Below, piece by piece: positions 24,052-33,135 of a DNA stretch of 64,000 nt. This stretch comes from Sphingomonas sp. GTDB taxonomy: Bacteria; Pseudomonadota; Alphaproteobacteria; Sphingomonadales; Sphingomonadaceae. The translations under genes and the position numbers were made by a program. The notes below the pieces were generated by a model that worked only from the letters and a program-made list of their open reading frames with translations, searched no databases and was not told the DNA's origin. Location of the stretch: the NCBI GenBank assembly GCA_017304655.1, contig JAFKLY010000008.1, forward strand, positions 124,001 to 188,000. The letters run 5' to 3'. The number at the start of each line of letters is the position of its first letter. Position 1 is the first letter of the stretch.

Positions 24052-25764
24052 ATGATGATGACGGCGCCGCTGTCCGAGGGCCTGGCTACGCCGCAGCCCG
24101 ACGAGCGACTCGAAACCATCACCGTACCTGCCGCCGCCCGGCCCACGCTTCGGCCGATTCTGCTCATCGCCCTCACCATCGGCTTGCTCGGCGGCTTGCT
24201 GCACGCCCTCGACATGGCGATCGACGGCAATGATGCTCTCTTCGAGCTGCTGACCGCCGGCGCCCTGCTGGGTGTCATCGTCACGCTGATCGTCGGCATC
24301 CGGGCATTGCGCCGGCAGCCGCAGCTGGTCGAACCGGACGACGTCGCCGCACTCGCTCGCGCCAAGCAGGCGGCCGAGACCGCCAATCTCGCCAAGAGCC
24401 GCTATCTCGCCAGCGTCAGCCACGAAATCCGCTCGCCGCTCAACGCCATTTATGGCTATGCCCAGCTCTTCGAGCGGGGAGATGGCGACAATGCGCAGGA
24501 AGCCGCGCGGGTCATCCTGCGCAGCGCCGAACATCTGACCAATCTGGTCGAGGGTCTGCTCGATATCTCGCAACTGGAATTCGGCGTGCTGCGCGTGCGC
24601 AGCGAAGAAGTCCAGCTCGGCCCCTATCTCGACCAGATCGTGTCCATGCTGCGGCCGGCCGCGCACGCCAAAGGCCTTGCCTTCGTCTATGCGCCGCCCG
24701 CGCGGATGCCCGATGTGGTGCGGCTCGATGCGGGGCGCTTCCGCCAGGTGCTGATCAACCTGCTCTCCAACGCGATCAAGTTCACAGAGCAAGGGTCGGT
24801 CACGCTGAAGATGCGCTATTCCGGCCAGATCGCCACCTTCGAGGTGCGCGATACCGGCCCGGGCATTCCCCCGGAGGACCGCGAGCGCATCTTCGAGCGG
24901 TTTGAGCGCGGCTCGGCGCAGGACGGCGCCGACGCAAGCGAGGTGGGACGGACCAAGCCGGGCGCCGGGCTCGGTCTCGCCATTGCCCGCACCATCGTGG
25001 GAATCCTTGGCGGCAAGCTCGAATTGGAAAGCGAAGTCGGCGTCGGCACCTGCTTCCGCATCACCCTGATGCTGAGCGAAGTCGCCGGACGCACCCTGCC
25101 CCTCGCGCCGGAGCGCAAGCTCGTCGGCTATAGCGGTCGCCAGCGCCGCGTGCTGCTGGTCGAGGATGACGATGACCAGCGCCAGTTCATGACCCGGCTG
25201 CTCGAGGCGCTCGGTTTTTCCGTGCGCGCCTGCCCGAGCGGAAACGTGGCGCTGGAAGGGCTCGACGACACCCCGCTCGACCTCGCCATTCTGGACATCA
25301 GCCTGCCGGGACTTTCTGGCTGGGAGACCGGCGCGGCCCTGCGCGCGCATTTCGGCGATGATCTCCAGATCCTGATGTTGTCGGCCAATAGCGAAGAGCT
25401 GCACCGCCCCGACTATGACGCGCCGGCGCATGACCGCTTCCTCGTCAAGCCGGTCGAGTTCGAGACATTGACGGACACCGTTGGCGATCTGCTCGGACTG
25501 GTCTGGCAATGGGAAGACGCACCCGGCGCGCCCTCGCCCGCCGACGAGCCCTTGCCCAGCGAGCGCGCCCTCTCGGACGCGGCGCAGGGCCATCTGGCCC
25601 ATCTCAGAGAGTATCTGAGGATCGGCTATGTGCGCGGCATCGAAGCCGAGATCAAACAACTGGAAGCCGCAGACCCCGCCGCGCAGGCGCTGGTCCGGCT
25701 TCTTTATGACTGCCTGGATCGCTATGACCTCTCCGGCATGGCGCGCCTGCTACAGGAAACCTGA
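24052..25764 (+). CDS. Hybrid sensor histidine kinase
   Basis: 570 residues. Two transmembrane helices (about 40-58 and 70-86) have almost no periplasmic domain between them. A dimerisation/phosphoacceptor helix with SVSHEIRSPLNAIYG (His near 124), an HATPase with N-box LLSNAIKF, G1 DTGPGIPPED and G2 GAGLGLAIA, and a receiver domain from about 363 with phospho-Asp in AILDISLPG follow. A ~65-residue helical segment ends the protein. The following response regulator starts 2 nt later and is its likely partner. Location between oxidase operons suggests it controls them. Confidence 0.9.
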   Translation: MMMTAPLSEGLATPQPDERLETITVPAAARPTLRPILLIALTIGLLGGLLHALDMAIDGNDALFELLTAGALLGVIVTLIVGIRALRRQPQLVEPDDVAALARAKQAAETANLAKSRYLASVSHEIRSPLNAIYGYAQLFERGDGDNAQEAARVILRSAEHLTNLVEGLLDISQLEFGVLRVRSEEVQLGPYLDQIVSMLRPAAHAKGLAFVYAPPARMPDVVRLDAGRFRQVLINLLSNAIKFTEQGSVTLKMRYSGQIATFEVRDTGPGIPPEDRERIFERFERGSAQDGADASEVGRTKPGAGLGLAIARTIVGILGGKLELESEVGVGTCFRITLMLSEVAGRTLPLAPERKLVGYSGRQRRVLLVEDDDDQRQFMTRLLEALGFSVRACPSGNVALEGLDDTPLDLAILDISLPGLSGWETGAALRAHFGDDLQILMLSANSEELHRPDYDAPAHDRFLVKPVEFETLTDTVGDLLGLVWQWEDAPGAPSPADEPLPSERALSDAAQGHLAHLREYLRIGYVRGIEAEIKQLEAADPAAQALVRLLYDCLDRYDLSGMARLLQET

Positions 25765-25766
25765 CC

Positions 25767-26693
25767 ATGATTGCTATACCCGGCCATTCCGATACCGTTC
25801 TCGTCGTCGACGACGAACCGGATTCGCTGCGCATGCTCACGGCCGTCCTGGAAAAGGCGGAAATGTCCGTGCTCGTCGCCACCTCCGGCGAGGCGGCGCT
25901 GGAACTGCTCAACAACATCGTGCCCGACCTCATCCTGATGGATGCCGTGATGCCGGGCATGGACGGCTTCGAGACCACGCAGAAGATCAAGGCCCGACCG
26001 GCCTCGGCGAGCATCCCCGTGATCTTCATGACCGGCCTGACCGAGAGCGAGCATGTGGTCGAGGCGTTCGAAGTGGGCGGCGTGGACTATGTGCGTAAGC
26101 CCGTCGACCTCAAGGAGCTGCTGGCCCGCGTGCGCGCCCACATGGCGCAGGGCCGCGCTGTCCACGCCAGCGTGACCAGCCTGGACGCCACCGACCGGCT
26201 GATCCTGGCGACCGATGCGCGCGGCAGCCTGCTCTGGTGCACACCGCGCGCCGAGCAGGCGATTGGCCGCGTGCTGCCGGACTGGCGCCGGGGCGAAGCG
26301 CCGCTGCCGCCCGAAATGCGCAGCCAGATCGAGCGGCTGCTGGCGATGGAGGACATGAGCAGCGGCTCCGTGCGCGTGAAGGCGCCAAGTGGCGAAGGCG
26401 AACTGGAACTGCAGGTGATCGCGCATTACCGCGAAGACGAAGTGCTGATCCGCCTGAACGAGGTCAATCCCAATCAGGACCTCGCCCGCCTGCAGGGCCG
26501 CCTGCCGCTGACGCATCGCGAGGCCGAAGTGCTGCTGTGGGTGAGCTATGGCAAACCCAATCGCGTGATCAGCGACGTGTTGCAGATCAGCCCGCGCACC
26601 GTGACCAAGCATCTCGAGCGGATCTTCGACAAGATTGGCGTGGAGACACGCTCGGCCGCTGCCGCCGTCGCCATCCGCGTCATGGGCCAGTGA
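25767..26693 (+). CDS. Response regulator with LuxR-type DNA-binding domain
   Basis: 308 residues. An N-terminal receiver domain (VLVVDDEPDS, phospho-Asp D59 in LMDAVMPGMDG, KPVD switch Lys) is followed by a ~100-residue middle region of PAS-like character, and a C-terminal LuxR/FixJ helix-turn-helix (LTHREAEVLLWVSYGKPNRV to TVTKHLERIFDKIGV). It begins 2 nt after the hybrid kinase. The three-part layout is longer than a standard NarL-type regulator. It is the best candidate for the factor acting on dyads near 21981 and 27592. Confidence 0.9.
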   Translation: MIAIPGHSDTVLVVDDEPDSLRMLTAVLEKAEMSVLVATSGEAALELLNNIVPDLILMDAVMPGMDGFETTQKIKARPASASIPVIFMTGLTESEHVVEAFEVGGVDYVRKPVDLKELLARVRAHMAQGRAVHASVTSLDATDRLILATDARGSLLWCTPRAEQAIGRVLPDWRRGEAPLPPEMRSQIERLLAMEDMSSGSVRVKAPSGEGELELQVIAHYREDEVLIRLNEVNPNQDLARLQGRLPLTHREAEVLLWVSYGKPNRVISDVLQISPRTVTKHLERIFDKIGVETRSAAAAVAIRVMGQ

Positions 26694-26757
26694 CGGGGCT
26701 GAAGCGCGCGTGACGCGGCCGTGCCTGGCCCGAACGGCCGCGGCCTGACACAAATAA

Positions 26758-26784
26758 CGCCGGCAAGGCATCTGCCCGCCGGCG
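26758..26784. terminator. Hairpin between convergent genes
   Basis: CGCCGGC (26758-26764) and GCCGGCG (26778-26784) form a 7-bp GC stem with a 13-nt loop between the convergent response-regulator and RidA genes. No T-run; a weak terminator candidate. Confidence 0.4.
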
Positions 26785-26871
26785 CATTCATATACAGTCG
26801 ATCAGAGAGAATGCTGGATAGCGTTTCTCAGAACTCAGCCGTGCGGCGATAGCACGGCCGGAGACGATAGA

Positions 26872-27555
26872 TCAGACGGCGATCGCCTTCTTGCGCAGGG
26901 CAGCGGGATAACGGTGCGGCCGGTGATAAGCCGCGCTCGCAAGCGACTTGTCCGACTCTTCACCCTCGACCGCAGCCGGAGCGGGTTGCTCGTTCAGCAT
27001 CGCGCTCGGCCCGGCCTTCTTCTTGACCGCGATCGCCTCGATCTCGATCAGGAAATAGGGGCCGACGAGCGCCGCGACCTGGAACGTGGAGCGCGCGACC
27101 GTGTTCGGGTTTTGCGCCGTGCCGAAGAATTGCTTGAAGCCCTCATTCACGCCGGCAAAATCCATCTTGCCCGTGCGCGGGTCCGCCGCGACGAAAAGCG
27201 AGAGCTTCACCAGATCGGACATCGAATAGCCCTGCTTCTCCAGCAGTGCCTTGATCTTGCCGAGCGTGCTGATCGTCTGGGCCTTGCTGTCGCCCATCTC
27301 CTCGATGCTCTTCACTTCGCTCATCGGCTTGGCCGGATCGAGCGGAGAGGGAAGCTGCCCGGAGAGATAAAATGTCTCCATGTCCGCGCTGACCCGCGCG
27401 CCATCCAGAATGATGGCATTGGGATTGCCGGTGATCCGCGTGACCTCAGCCTGCACGGGCATGGCCGACACGACGAGCGCACCGAATGCCGCAAACAGAT
27501 GTTTTGCCAGAGGAGCGAAGCGCCGGTCGCGGCGGCCATTTTTCAAGCTATTCAT
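26872..27555 (-). CDS. Exported RidA/YjgF-family protein (first copy)
   Basis: 227 residues. A basic N-terminus and hydrophobic helix (HLFAAFGALVVSAMPVQA) form a signal peptide, which RidA proteins normally lack. The Rid domain runs from about 45 to 178 and keeps the catalytic Arg in ARSTFQVAAL (R155) and the Glu in EIEAIAV (E171/E173). RidA hydrolyses reactive enamines and imines to ketones or aldehydes. A ~45-residue Ala/Pro-rich basic tail extends beyond the domain. It is divergent from a TonB receptor and near amine-oxidising enzymes, so it probably clears imines in the periplasm. Confidence 0.88.
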   Translation of the reverse strand: MNSLKNGRRDRRFAPLAKHLFAAFGALVVSAMPVQAEVTRITGNPNAIILDGARVSADMETFYLSGQLPSPLDPAKPMSEVKSIEEMGDSKAQTISTLGKIKALLEKQGYSMSDLVKLSLFVAADPRTGKMDFAGVNEGFKQFFGTAQNPNTVARSTFQVAALVGPYFLIEIEAIAVKKKAGPSAMLNEQPAPAAVEGEESDKSLASAAYHRPHRYPAALRKKAIAV

Positions 27556-27591
27556 AGGTGTATCTGGCTACGGATCGCCTGTCTCAATCTC

Positions 27592-27611
27592 CATACGACA
27601 AAATGCGTATG
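27592..27611. promoter_or_regulatory. Dyad between divergent RidA and TonB receptor genes
   Basis: CATACG-N8-CGTATG is a perfect 6+6 inverted repeat 37 bp upstream of the RidA start and about 148 bp from the receptor start. It is a candidate operator for both genes. Confidence 0.5.
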
Positions 27612-27758
27612 TGCGAATCCGCCCCGCTACGATCAGCTTGATGTTGCACCGCAGCGGGAGCCGACGAACGGGTCAGTCGGCATGATAAACACTCGCGCGG
27701 ACCACGAAAACAGCCCGGACAGGAGAGTGCCTAGACAACAATTTAAGGGGGACTCTTT

Positions 27759-30401
27759 ATGATTATGAGCCGCAGGCTGATTCACACTCTGCTCCTTGCC
27801 ACGAGCGCGATGTCGACGGCCGCTTTCGCCCAGTCGGAGGCGCCGCAGGCCGCCCCCGAAGAGGGCAACGAAATCATTGTCACCGGCACCCGTGCGTCCG
27901 GCATGATGGCCGCAGACAGCGCCGCTCCCATCCAGCTCGTTGGCGCGGATGCGCTGACCCGGGTCGGTCAGCCCAACCTCAACCAGGCCCTGACGCAGCT
28001 CGTGCCGAGCTTCCAGGCCCAGACCCAGGGCACCGACATGGCGAGCTTCGCGCTCTCCGCCCGTCTGCGCGGCCTCAGCCCCAACCACACGCTGGTGATG
28101 GTCAACGGCAAGCGCCGCCACGGCAACTCGATCCTTCAGGTCATCAACGGCGCCTTCGGCGGCTCCGCCGCGCCGAGCATCGACCTCATCCCGCCGGACA
28201 TCGTGAAGCGCATCGAAGTGCTGCAGGACGGTGCGGCCGCGCAATATGGTTCCGACGCGATCGCCGGCGTCATCAACATCATCCTCAAGTCCGACACCGA
28301 AGGTGGCGCGATCAAGCTCAATGCCGGCCAATATTATGACGGCGAAGGCACGACCTACAGCGTCAGCGGCAATTTCGGCATGCCGATCGGCGACAGCGGT
28401 TTCCTCGACATCTCGCTCTTCCACCGCCGCAACGAATGGACGACGATCGGCGACGGCCAGCTCTCGGTCAAGAACCTCAACGGCACGACCGTCACCAACG
28501 TCTCCGCTGCGTTCAAGCCGCTGCTCGATGCCTGCAACAGCGTCAATTGCACGGCCAACATCAACGGCGGCCAGCCCGCCTCCAAGCTGACCGTTGGCTA
28601 CTACAATTTCGGCTATGATTTCGGCGGCGTCGAACTCTACTCCTTCGGCGACATCTCCTATCGCAGCGGCGATGCGCTGCAGGGCTATCGCCACCCCACC
28701 CGCCTCTGCCGCACCACCGCCGGCACCGCCACGACGACCGACCCGACCAACTGCTTCAACAACACCCAGATCGCCGGCATGGTGCCGCACATCGAAGTGC
28801 TGCAGGACGAGTTTTCGATCACCACCGGCTTGCGCGGCGAAGTGGCTGGCGGCTGGAACTGGGACCTGGCAGGCAGCTACTCCGAAGACGTCGCCCGCGT
28901 TTACACCACGCAGTCGGCCAACGCCTCGATGTACGTCGCAACCGGCCAGTCGCCGACCGACTTCTATGACGGCAAGTTCGAGTTCCGTCAGTTCGTCGGC
29001 ACGCTCGACGTGAAGAAGGAATTCGACGTCGGCTTCGCCGATCCGCTGACTCTCGCTCTCGGCTCCGAGTATCGTCGCGAAACCTACATCATCGGCGCAG
29101 GCGACCTCGGATCGCGTTATGTCGAGGGTGGCCAGTCCTTCCCCGGTTATGCCCTGAGCGACGCCGGCAAGCTCAAGCGCAATGCCAAGGCCGTCTATGT
29201 CGATGTCGCCGTAAAGCCGATAACTGACTGGTCTGTCGAAGTCGCAGGCCGCTATGAAGACTATAGCGATTTCGGCGACACGCTGATCGGCAAGATCACC
29301 TCGCGCTACGACTTCTCGCCCGCCTTCGCGATCCGCGGTACGGCCAGCACCGGCTTCCGTGCCCCCTCGCTCCAGGAATCGGGCTACTCGGCCACCAACG
29401 TCGGCCCGACCGCGGCGACGCTGCAGCTTGCGCCCAGTTCGCCCGGTTCGGCCAGCGCCGGTTTCGGCGCGCTTGGCCCGGAGAAGTCGGTCAACCTCTC
29501 CGCCGGTGTCGTGCTGCGCCCGATCCCGCGCCTGACGGTCACGCTCGATGGCTATTACATCAAGATCAAGGACCGCATCGTGTCCTCGGGCGGCATCACC
29601 GGCCAGCAGTTTGTCAACCTGACGTCCAACCCGACGCCAATCCTGACGCCGCTGATCAATGGCCTGACGCCGTATCAGCTGGTGCTGAACGCCATCGCGG
29701 CGAGCGGCAAGCAGCTTGACCCGACCGTGCTGCAGCGGGGCACGCTTGCCATCCAGACCTTCACCAACGGCATCGACACCCGCACGATGGGCCTGGAACT
29801 GGCGGCGCGCTATCCGGTCGATCTGCCCTTCGGCAAGATCGATTTCACGATCGGCGCGAACTATAACAAGACCAAGGTGACGAAGAACAAGCTCGGCACG
29901 CTGTTCAGCCCCACGGCACAGCAGGTGATCGAGAAGGCCAGCCCGGACTTCAAGGGCAATTTCAGCGCCCTCTTCACCAGCGGCAAGTTCAGCGCCAACC
30001 TGCGCGCAAACTACTACAGCAAGGTGAACCAGTACGTGCAGCCGAACAGCACGTCGGCGAATGGCAACACTGCACTCGGCATCGCCGCGCTGCCGGCGCC
30101 GATCCTGCTCGCGAACGGTCAGCGTTATTACAATGCGGAAGTGAAGCCGGCCGCGATCGTGGATTTTGAACTGGCTTATGACATCACCGAATTCGCCAAC
30201 ATCGCAATCGGTGCAAACAACCTGTTCAACAAGATCCCGGAAATCCCGGCGGTGGTCGGCAACTACAATCCGACGACCTGGCCGACCACGGGCACTTCGC
30301 CCTACATCAACAACAGCGGCACCATCAACGCGCCCTACAACTTCGGTCCGTACGGCACGAACGGCGGCTACTATTACGCCCGCGTGTCGCTGAAGTTCTG
30401 A
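27759..30401 (+). CDS. TonB-dependent receptor of the amine-oxidation locus
   Basis: 880 residues. Signal peptide (LLLATSAMSTAAFAQ), TonB-box region NEIIVTGTRASGM, plug with RLRGLSPNHTLVMVNGKRRH and RIEVLQDGAAAQYGSDAIAG, and a long barrel ending in YYYARVSLKF. The plug wording belongs to the iron-independent receptor group typical of Xanthomonas and sphingomonads, which often import organic nutrients. GGGGG lies 8 to 12 nt before the ATG at 27759; ATG 27765 is also possible. It heads the run receptor, RidA, amine oxidase, cytochrome c, amine oxidase, so it probably brings in their substrate. Confidence 0.92.
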   Translation: MIMSRRLIHTLLLATSAMSTAAFAQSEAPQAAPEEGNEIIVTGTRASGMMAADSAAPIQLVGADALTRVGQPNLNQALTQLVPSFQAQTQGTDMASFALSARLRGLSPNHTLVMVNGKRRHGNSILQVINGAFGGSAAPSIDLIPPDIVKRIEVLQDGAAAQYGSDAIAGVINIILKSDTEGGAIKLNAGQYYDGEGTTYSVSGNFGMPIGDSGFLDISLFHRRNEWTTIGDGQLSVKNLNGTTVTNVSAAFKPLLDACNSVNCTANINGGQPASKLTVGYYNFGYDFGGVELYSFGDISYRSGDALQGYRHPTRLCRTTAGTATTTDPTNCFNNTQIAGMVPHIEVLQDEFSITTGLRGEVAGGWNWDLAGSYSEDVARVYTTQSANASMYVATGQSPTDFYDGKFEFRQFVGTLDVKKEFDVGFADPLTLALGSEYRRETYIIGAGDLGSRYVEGGQSFPGYALSDAGKLKRNAKAVYVDVAVKPITDWSVEVAGRYEDYSDFGDTLIGKITSRYDFSPAFAIRGTASTGFRAPSLQESGYSATNVGPTAATLQLAPSSPGSASAGFGALGPEKSVNLSAGVVLRPIPRLTVTLDGYYIKIKDRIVSSGGITGQQFVNLTSNPTPILTPLINGLTPYQLVLNAIAASGKQLDPTVLQRGTLAIQTFTNGIDTRTMGLELAARYPVDLPFGKIDFTIGANYNKTKVTKNKLGTLFSPTAQQVIEKASPDFKGNFSALFTSGKFSANLRANYYSKVNQYVQPNSTSANGNTALGIAALPAPILLANGQRYYNAEVKPAAIVDFELAYDITEFANIAIGANNLFNKIPEIPAVVGNYNPTTWPTTGTSPYINNSGTINAPYNFGPYGTNGGYYYARVSLKF

Positions 30402-30451
30402 TGCCCATCAGGCACAGGGCCATTTTTGCCAGACCCATGGAGATGGATAGA

Positions 30452-30964
30452 ATGACGATGAAGACCAAGAGCAGAACCGGCATGATGGCCGCAATGATCA
30501 CGGGAGCGCTGCTTGCAGCGCTCCCCACCGGCGCCAACGCGCAAAAGACGGTCGAGCGCACCTATGGCGCGCCCAATTCGCCCATCGCCTCGCTGGCCTT
30601 CGTGCCGGCGAATGCGAACATCCTGTTCGTCTCGGGCACCACGCCTTCGCCGGTCGATCCGGCCAAGCCGGAAGAACTGGGCGACACCAAGGCGCAGACG
30701 CTGAGCATCCTCACCAAGATGAAAGCCTCGCTGGAAGCCAAGGGCTTCTCGATGGGCGACATCGTGAAGATGACGGTGTTCCTCGTCGGCGTGCCGAGCA
30801 ATGGCGGCAAGATGGACAGCGCCGGCATGAACGAGGTGTTCCGCACCTTCTTCGGCACGGCCGAGCAGCCGAACAAGCCCACCCGCTCGACCATCCAGGT
30901 AGCCGCGCTGGGCCGCCCGACCATGTACGTCGAGATCGAGGCGATCGCCGCGAAAATGCCGTGA
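30452..30964 (+). CDS. Exported RidA/YjgF-family protein (second copy)
   Basis: 170 residues. Signal peptide (MMAAMITGALLAALPTGANA) followed directly by a Rid domain with the catalytic Arg in TRSTIQVAAL (R145) and the Glu in EIEAIAAK (E161). ATG 30452 is preferred because GGAG at 30439-30442 lies 9 nt upstream; the frame is open to 30401. It sits between the receptor and the first amine oxidase, and shares with the other RidA the exported location, a long way from the cytosolic norm. Likely substrate: imine released by the flavoenzymes. Confidence 0.9.
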   Translation: MTMKTKSRTGMMAAMITGALLAALPTGANAQKTVERTYGAPNSPIASLAFVPANANILFVSGTTPSPVDPAKPEELGDTKAQTLSILTKMKASLEAKGFSMGDIVKMTVFLVGVPSNGGKMDSAGMNEVFRTFFGTAEQPNKPTRSTIQVAALGRPTMYVEIEAIAAKMP

Positions 30965-31047
30965 CGGCAAGACGGGAGGGCGCCGGGCTTCGGCGCCCTC
31001 ACCGATCCATCAAGACAAGATTTCCGTACAAAGTGACTGGGGCAGCC

Positions 31048-32637
31048 ATGAGCGATAACACGATGCCGACACGGCGTGACTTGCTGAGCATGATCGGCAA
31101 GGCCGGCGGCGCGATCGCCATGTATCAGGCCATGACGGCGCTTGGCCATGCTGCCGAGACCCAGTTCACCGGGCCGCCCAAACTCAGCGGCGCGCCGAAA
31201 GGCAAGAAAGTGCTCGTGCTGGGCGCCGGACTTGCAGGCCTGGTGGCCGCTTATGAGCTGCGCAAGGCGGGCTATGCCGTCGAAGTGCTCGAATATCAGG
31301 ATCGCCCGGGCGGCCGGAACTACTCCGTGCGCGGCGGCGACAAGATCGTCGAAGTCGGCGGGGCGACGCAGACCTGCGAATTCCAGCCGGGTAATTACCT
31401 CAACCCCGGCCCCTGGCGCATCCCGCACCACCACCGTACGCTGCTGCATTATTGCAAGGCCTTCGGCGTGGAGCTGGAGCCGTTCATCCAGCTCAACCAC
31501 AATGTCTTCGTCCACAACAGCAAGGGCTTTGGCGGCAAACCGCAGCGCTACAAGGAGCTGGCGGTCGACTTCAAAGGCCATGTCTCCGATCTGCTCGGCA
31601 AGTCGCTGAATGCCGGCGCGCTCGACCAGCAGGTGACCAAGGAGGACAAGGAAAAGCTCGTCGCAGCCCTGCGCGAATGGGGCCTGCTCGACGGCAATCT
31701 CTCCTATACCAGCGGCCTGCTCGCCTCCAGCCAGCGCGGCTACGACCGTGCACCCGGCGGCGGCGTGAACGGTGCCCCTACCCCCTCCAAGATCAACAGC
31801 CTCTCCGACGTGCTGACCAGCGACATCTGGACGCACATGAACTTCTTTTTCAACTATGTGATGCAGACCACCATGTTCCAGCCCAAGGGCGGCATGGACA
31901 TGATCGGCAAGGGCTTCTTCAAGCAGGTCTCCGATCTCGTGCGGCTGAGCACCAAGGTCACGCGCATCACGCAGGACAGCAAGGGCGTGACGGCCTATTG
32001 GGAGGACATCCCGACCGGCAAGACCGGCCAGACCACGGCGGACTGGTGCGTCAACACCATCCCCCTGCCTGTGCTCAGCCAGCTCGACATGCAGGTCGGC
32101 GCGCCGCTCAAGGCCGCGATGAAGGCTGTGCCCTATAGCGGCCAGGTCAAGATCGGCCTCGAGATGCGTAGTCGCTTCTGGGAAGAGAAATATTCGATCT
32201 ACGGTGGCCACAGCTTCACCGATCAGGCGATCGGCCTCATCTCCTACCCCAATGACAAGATGCACAAGGATGGTCCGGCCGTGCTGCTCGGCGCCTTTGC
32301 GCGCGATGCCGGCGGCTTCATGCTCGGCGGCATGACGCCCGCCCAGCGCATCGAGGCCGCGCTAGCGCAGGGCTCGGTCTTCCATCCCGAGGAGTATCGG
32401 AAGGAATTTATGAACGGCGTTTCCGTCGCCTGGAGCCGCATTCCCTGGATCCTGGGCTGCACCTCACGCTGGTCCGATTCTGCGCGCGCCACGCATTACC
32501 AGAATCTGGTGGCGATGGATGGTCGCATCGTCCTCGCCGGCGAACATGCCTCTTATTACGGCGGCTGGATGGAGGGCTCCCTGCTCTCCGCACTCGACGC
32601 GATCGAGCGCATCCACCAGCGCGCGACGGGGGCCTGA
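31048..32637 (+). CDS. Tat-exported flavin amine oxidase/dehydrogenase (first copy)
   Basis: 529 residues. Twin-arginine signal (TRRDLLSMIGKAGG, RR at 9-10), FAD dinucleotide fold VLVLGAGLAGLVAA (55-68), second FAD motif YQDRPGGRNYSVRGG and the C-terminal amine-oxidase signature GEHASYYGGWMEG. The family includes monoamine, L-amino-acid and nicotine oxidases. A cytochrome c gene starts 4 nt after it; in the related nicotine oxidoreductase system (NicA2 with CycN) the enzyme reduces a cytochrome c rather than oxygen, and the same is likely here. Its twin of identical length is at 33136-34725. Substrate unknown. Confidence 0.88.
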   Translation: MSDNTMPTRRDLLSMIGKAGGAIAMYQAMTALGHAAETQFTGPPKLSGAPKGKKVLVLGAGLAGLVAAYELRKAGYAVEVLEYQDRPGGRNYSVRGGDKIVEVGGATQTCEFQPGNYLNPGPWRIPHHHRTLLHYCKAFGVELEPFIQLNHNVFVHNSKGFGGKPQRYKELAVDFKGHVSDLLGKSLNAGALDQQVTKEDKEKLVAALREWGLLDGNLSYTSGLLASSQRGYDRAPGGGVNGAPTPSKINSLSDVLTSDIWTHMNFFFNYVMQTTMFQPKGGMDMIGKGFFKQVSDLVRLSTKVTRITQDSKGVTAYWEDIPTGKTGQTTADWCVNTIPLPVLSQLDMQVGAPLKAAMKAVPYSGQVKIGLEMRSRFWEEKYSIYGGHSFTDQAIGLISYPNDKMHKDGPAVLLGAFARDAGGFMLGGMTPAQRIEAALAQGSVFHPEEYRKEFMNGVSVAWSRIPWILGCTSRWSDSARATHYQNLVAMDGRIVLAGEHASYYGGWMEGSLLSALDAIERIHQRATGA

Positions 32638-32641
32638 TCCC

Positions 32642-33091
32642 ATGAAGCTCCGACTCTCACTCAAGACGATTGCCCCGATGGCGCTCGCCGCTACCCTCGT
32701 TGCCGGCACGGTTGCCGTTCGTGCGCAGGATGCGCCCGGCGGCGGACCGAACAAGGTGGAAATCTCCAACGAGGGCAAGGAAGTCTACGAGACGATCTGC
32801 CAGGCCTGCCACATGGCCGATGCCAAGGGCGGCGGCGGCGCGGGCGCGGCCATTCCCGCGCTGGCAGGCAACAAGAACCTGGCGAGCAAGGACTTCATCG
32901 TCAACATCCTGCTCAAGGGCCGGGGCGGCATGCCCTGGTTCTACGACATGCTCTCGCACAAGCAGATTGCCGCCGTTGCGACCTATGTGCGCGGCCATTT
33001 CAACGCCTACGCCGAGCCAGTGACCGAGGCCGATGTCGATCGGCTTGCGGCAGGCGCCAAGGCATCACCGAAAGATTGCTCCACCTGCTAG
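32642..33091 (+). CDS. Periplasmic cytochrome c, probable amine dehydrogenase electron acceptor
   Basis: 149 residues. Signal peptide (APMALAATLVAGTVAVRA), haem site CQACH (C53, C56, H57) and probable axial Met in RGGMPWF (M97). It ends in an unusual CSTC pair (C146, C149), which could form a disulfide or bind metal. It lies between the two tandem amine oxidase-fold genes with 4 nt and 44 nt spacing, so it is in the same transcript and could serve both. Same size class as the cytochrome at 23333-23791 but clearly a different sequence. Confidence 0.9.
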   Translation: MKLRLSLKTIAPMALAATLVAGTVAVRAQDAPGGGPNKVEISNEGKEVYETICQACHMADAKGGGGAGAAIPALAGNKNLASKDFIVNILLKGRGGMPWFYDMLSHKQIAAVATYVRGHFNAYAEPVTEADVDRLAAGAKASPKDCSTC

Positions 33092-33135
33092 CGTCGGGGG
33101 GCGCGGCTCAGACTTCCTTTTTAGGGGACAACAAG

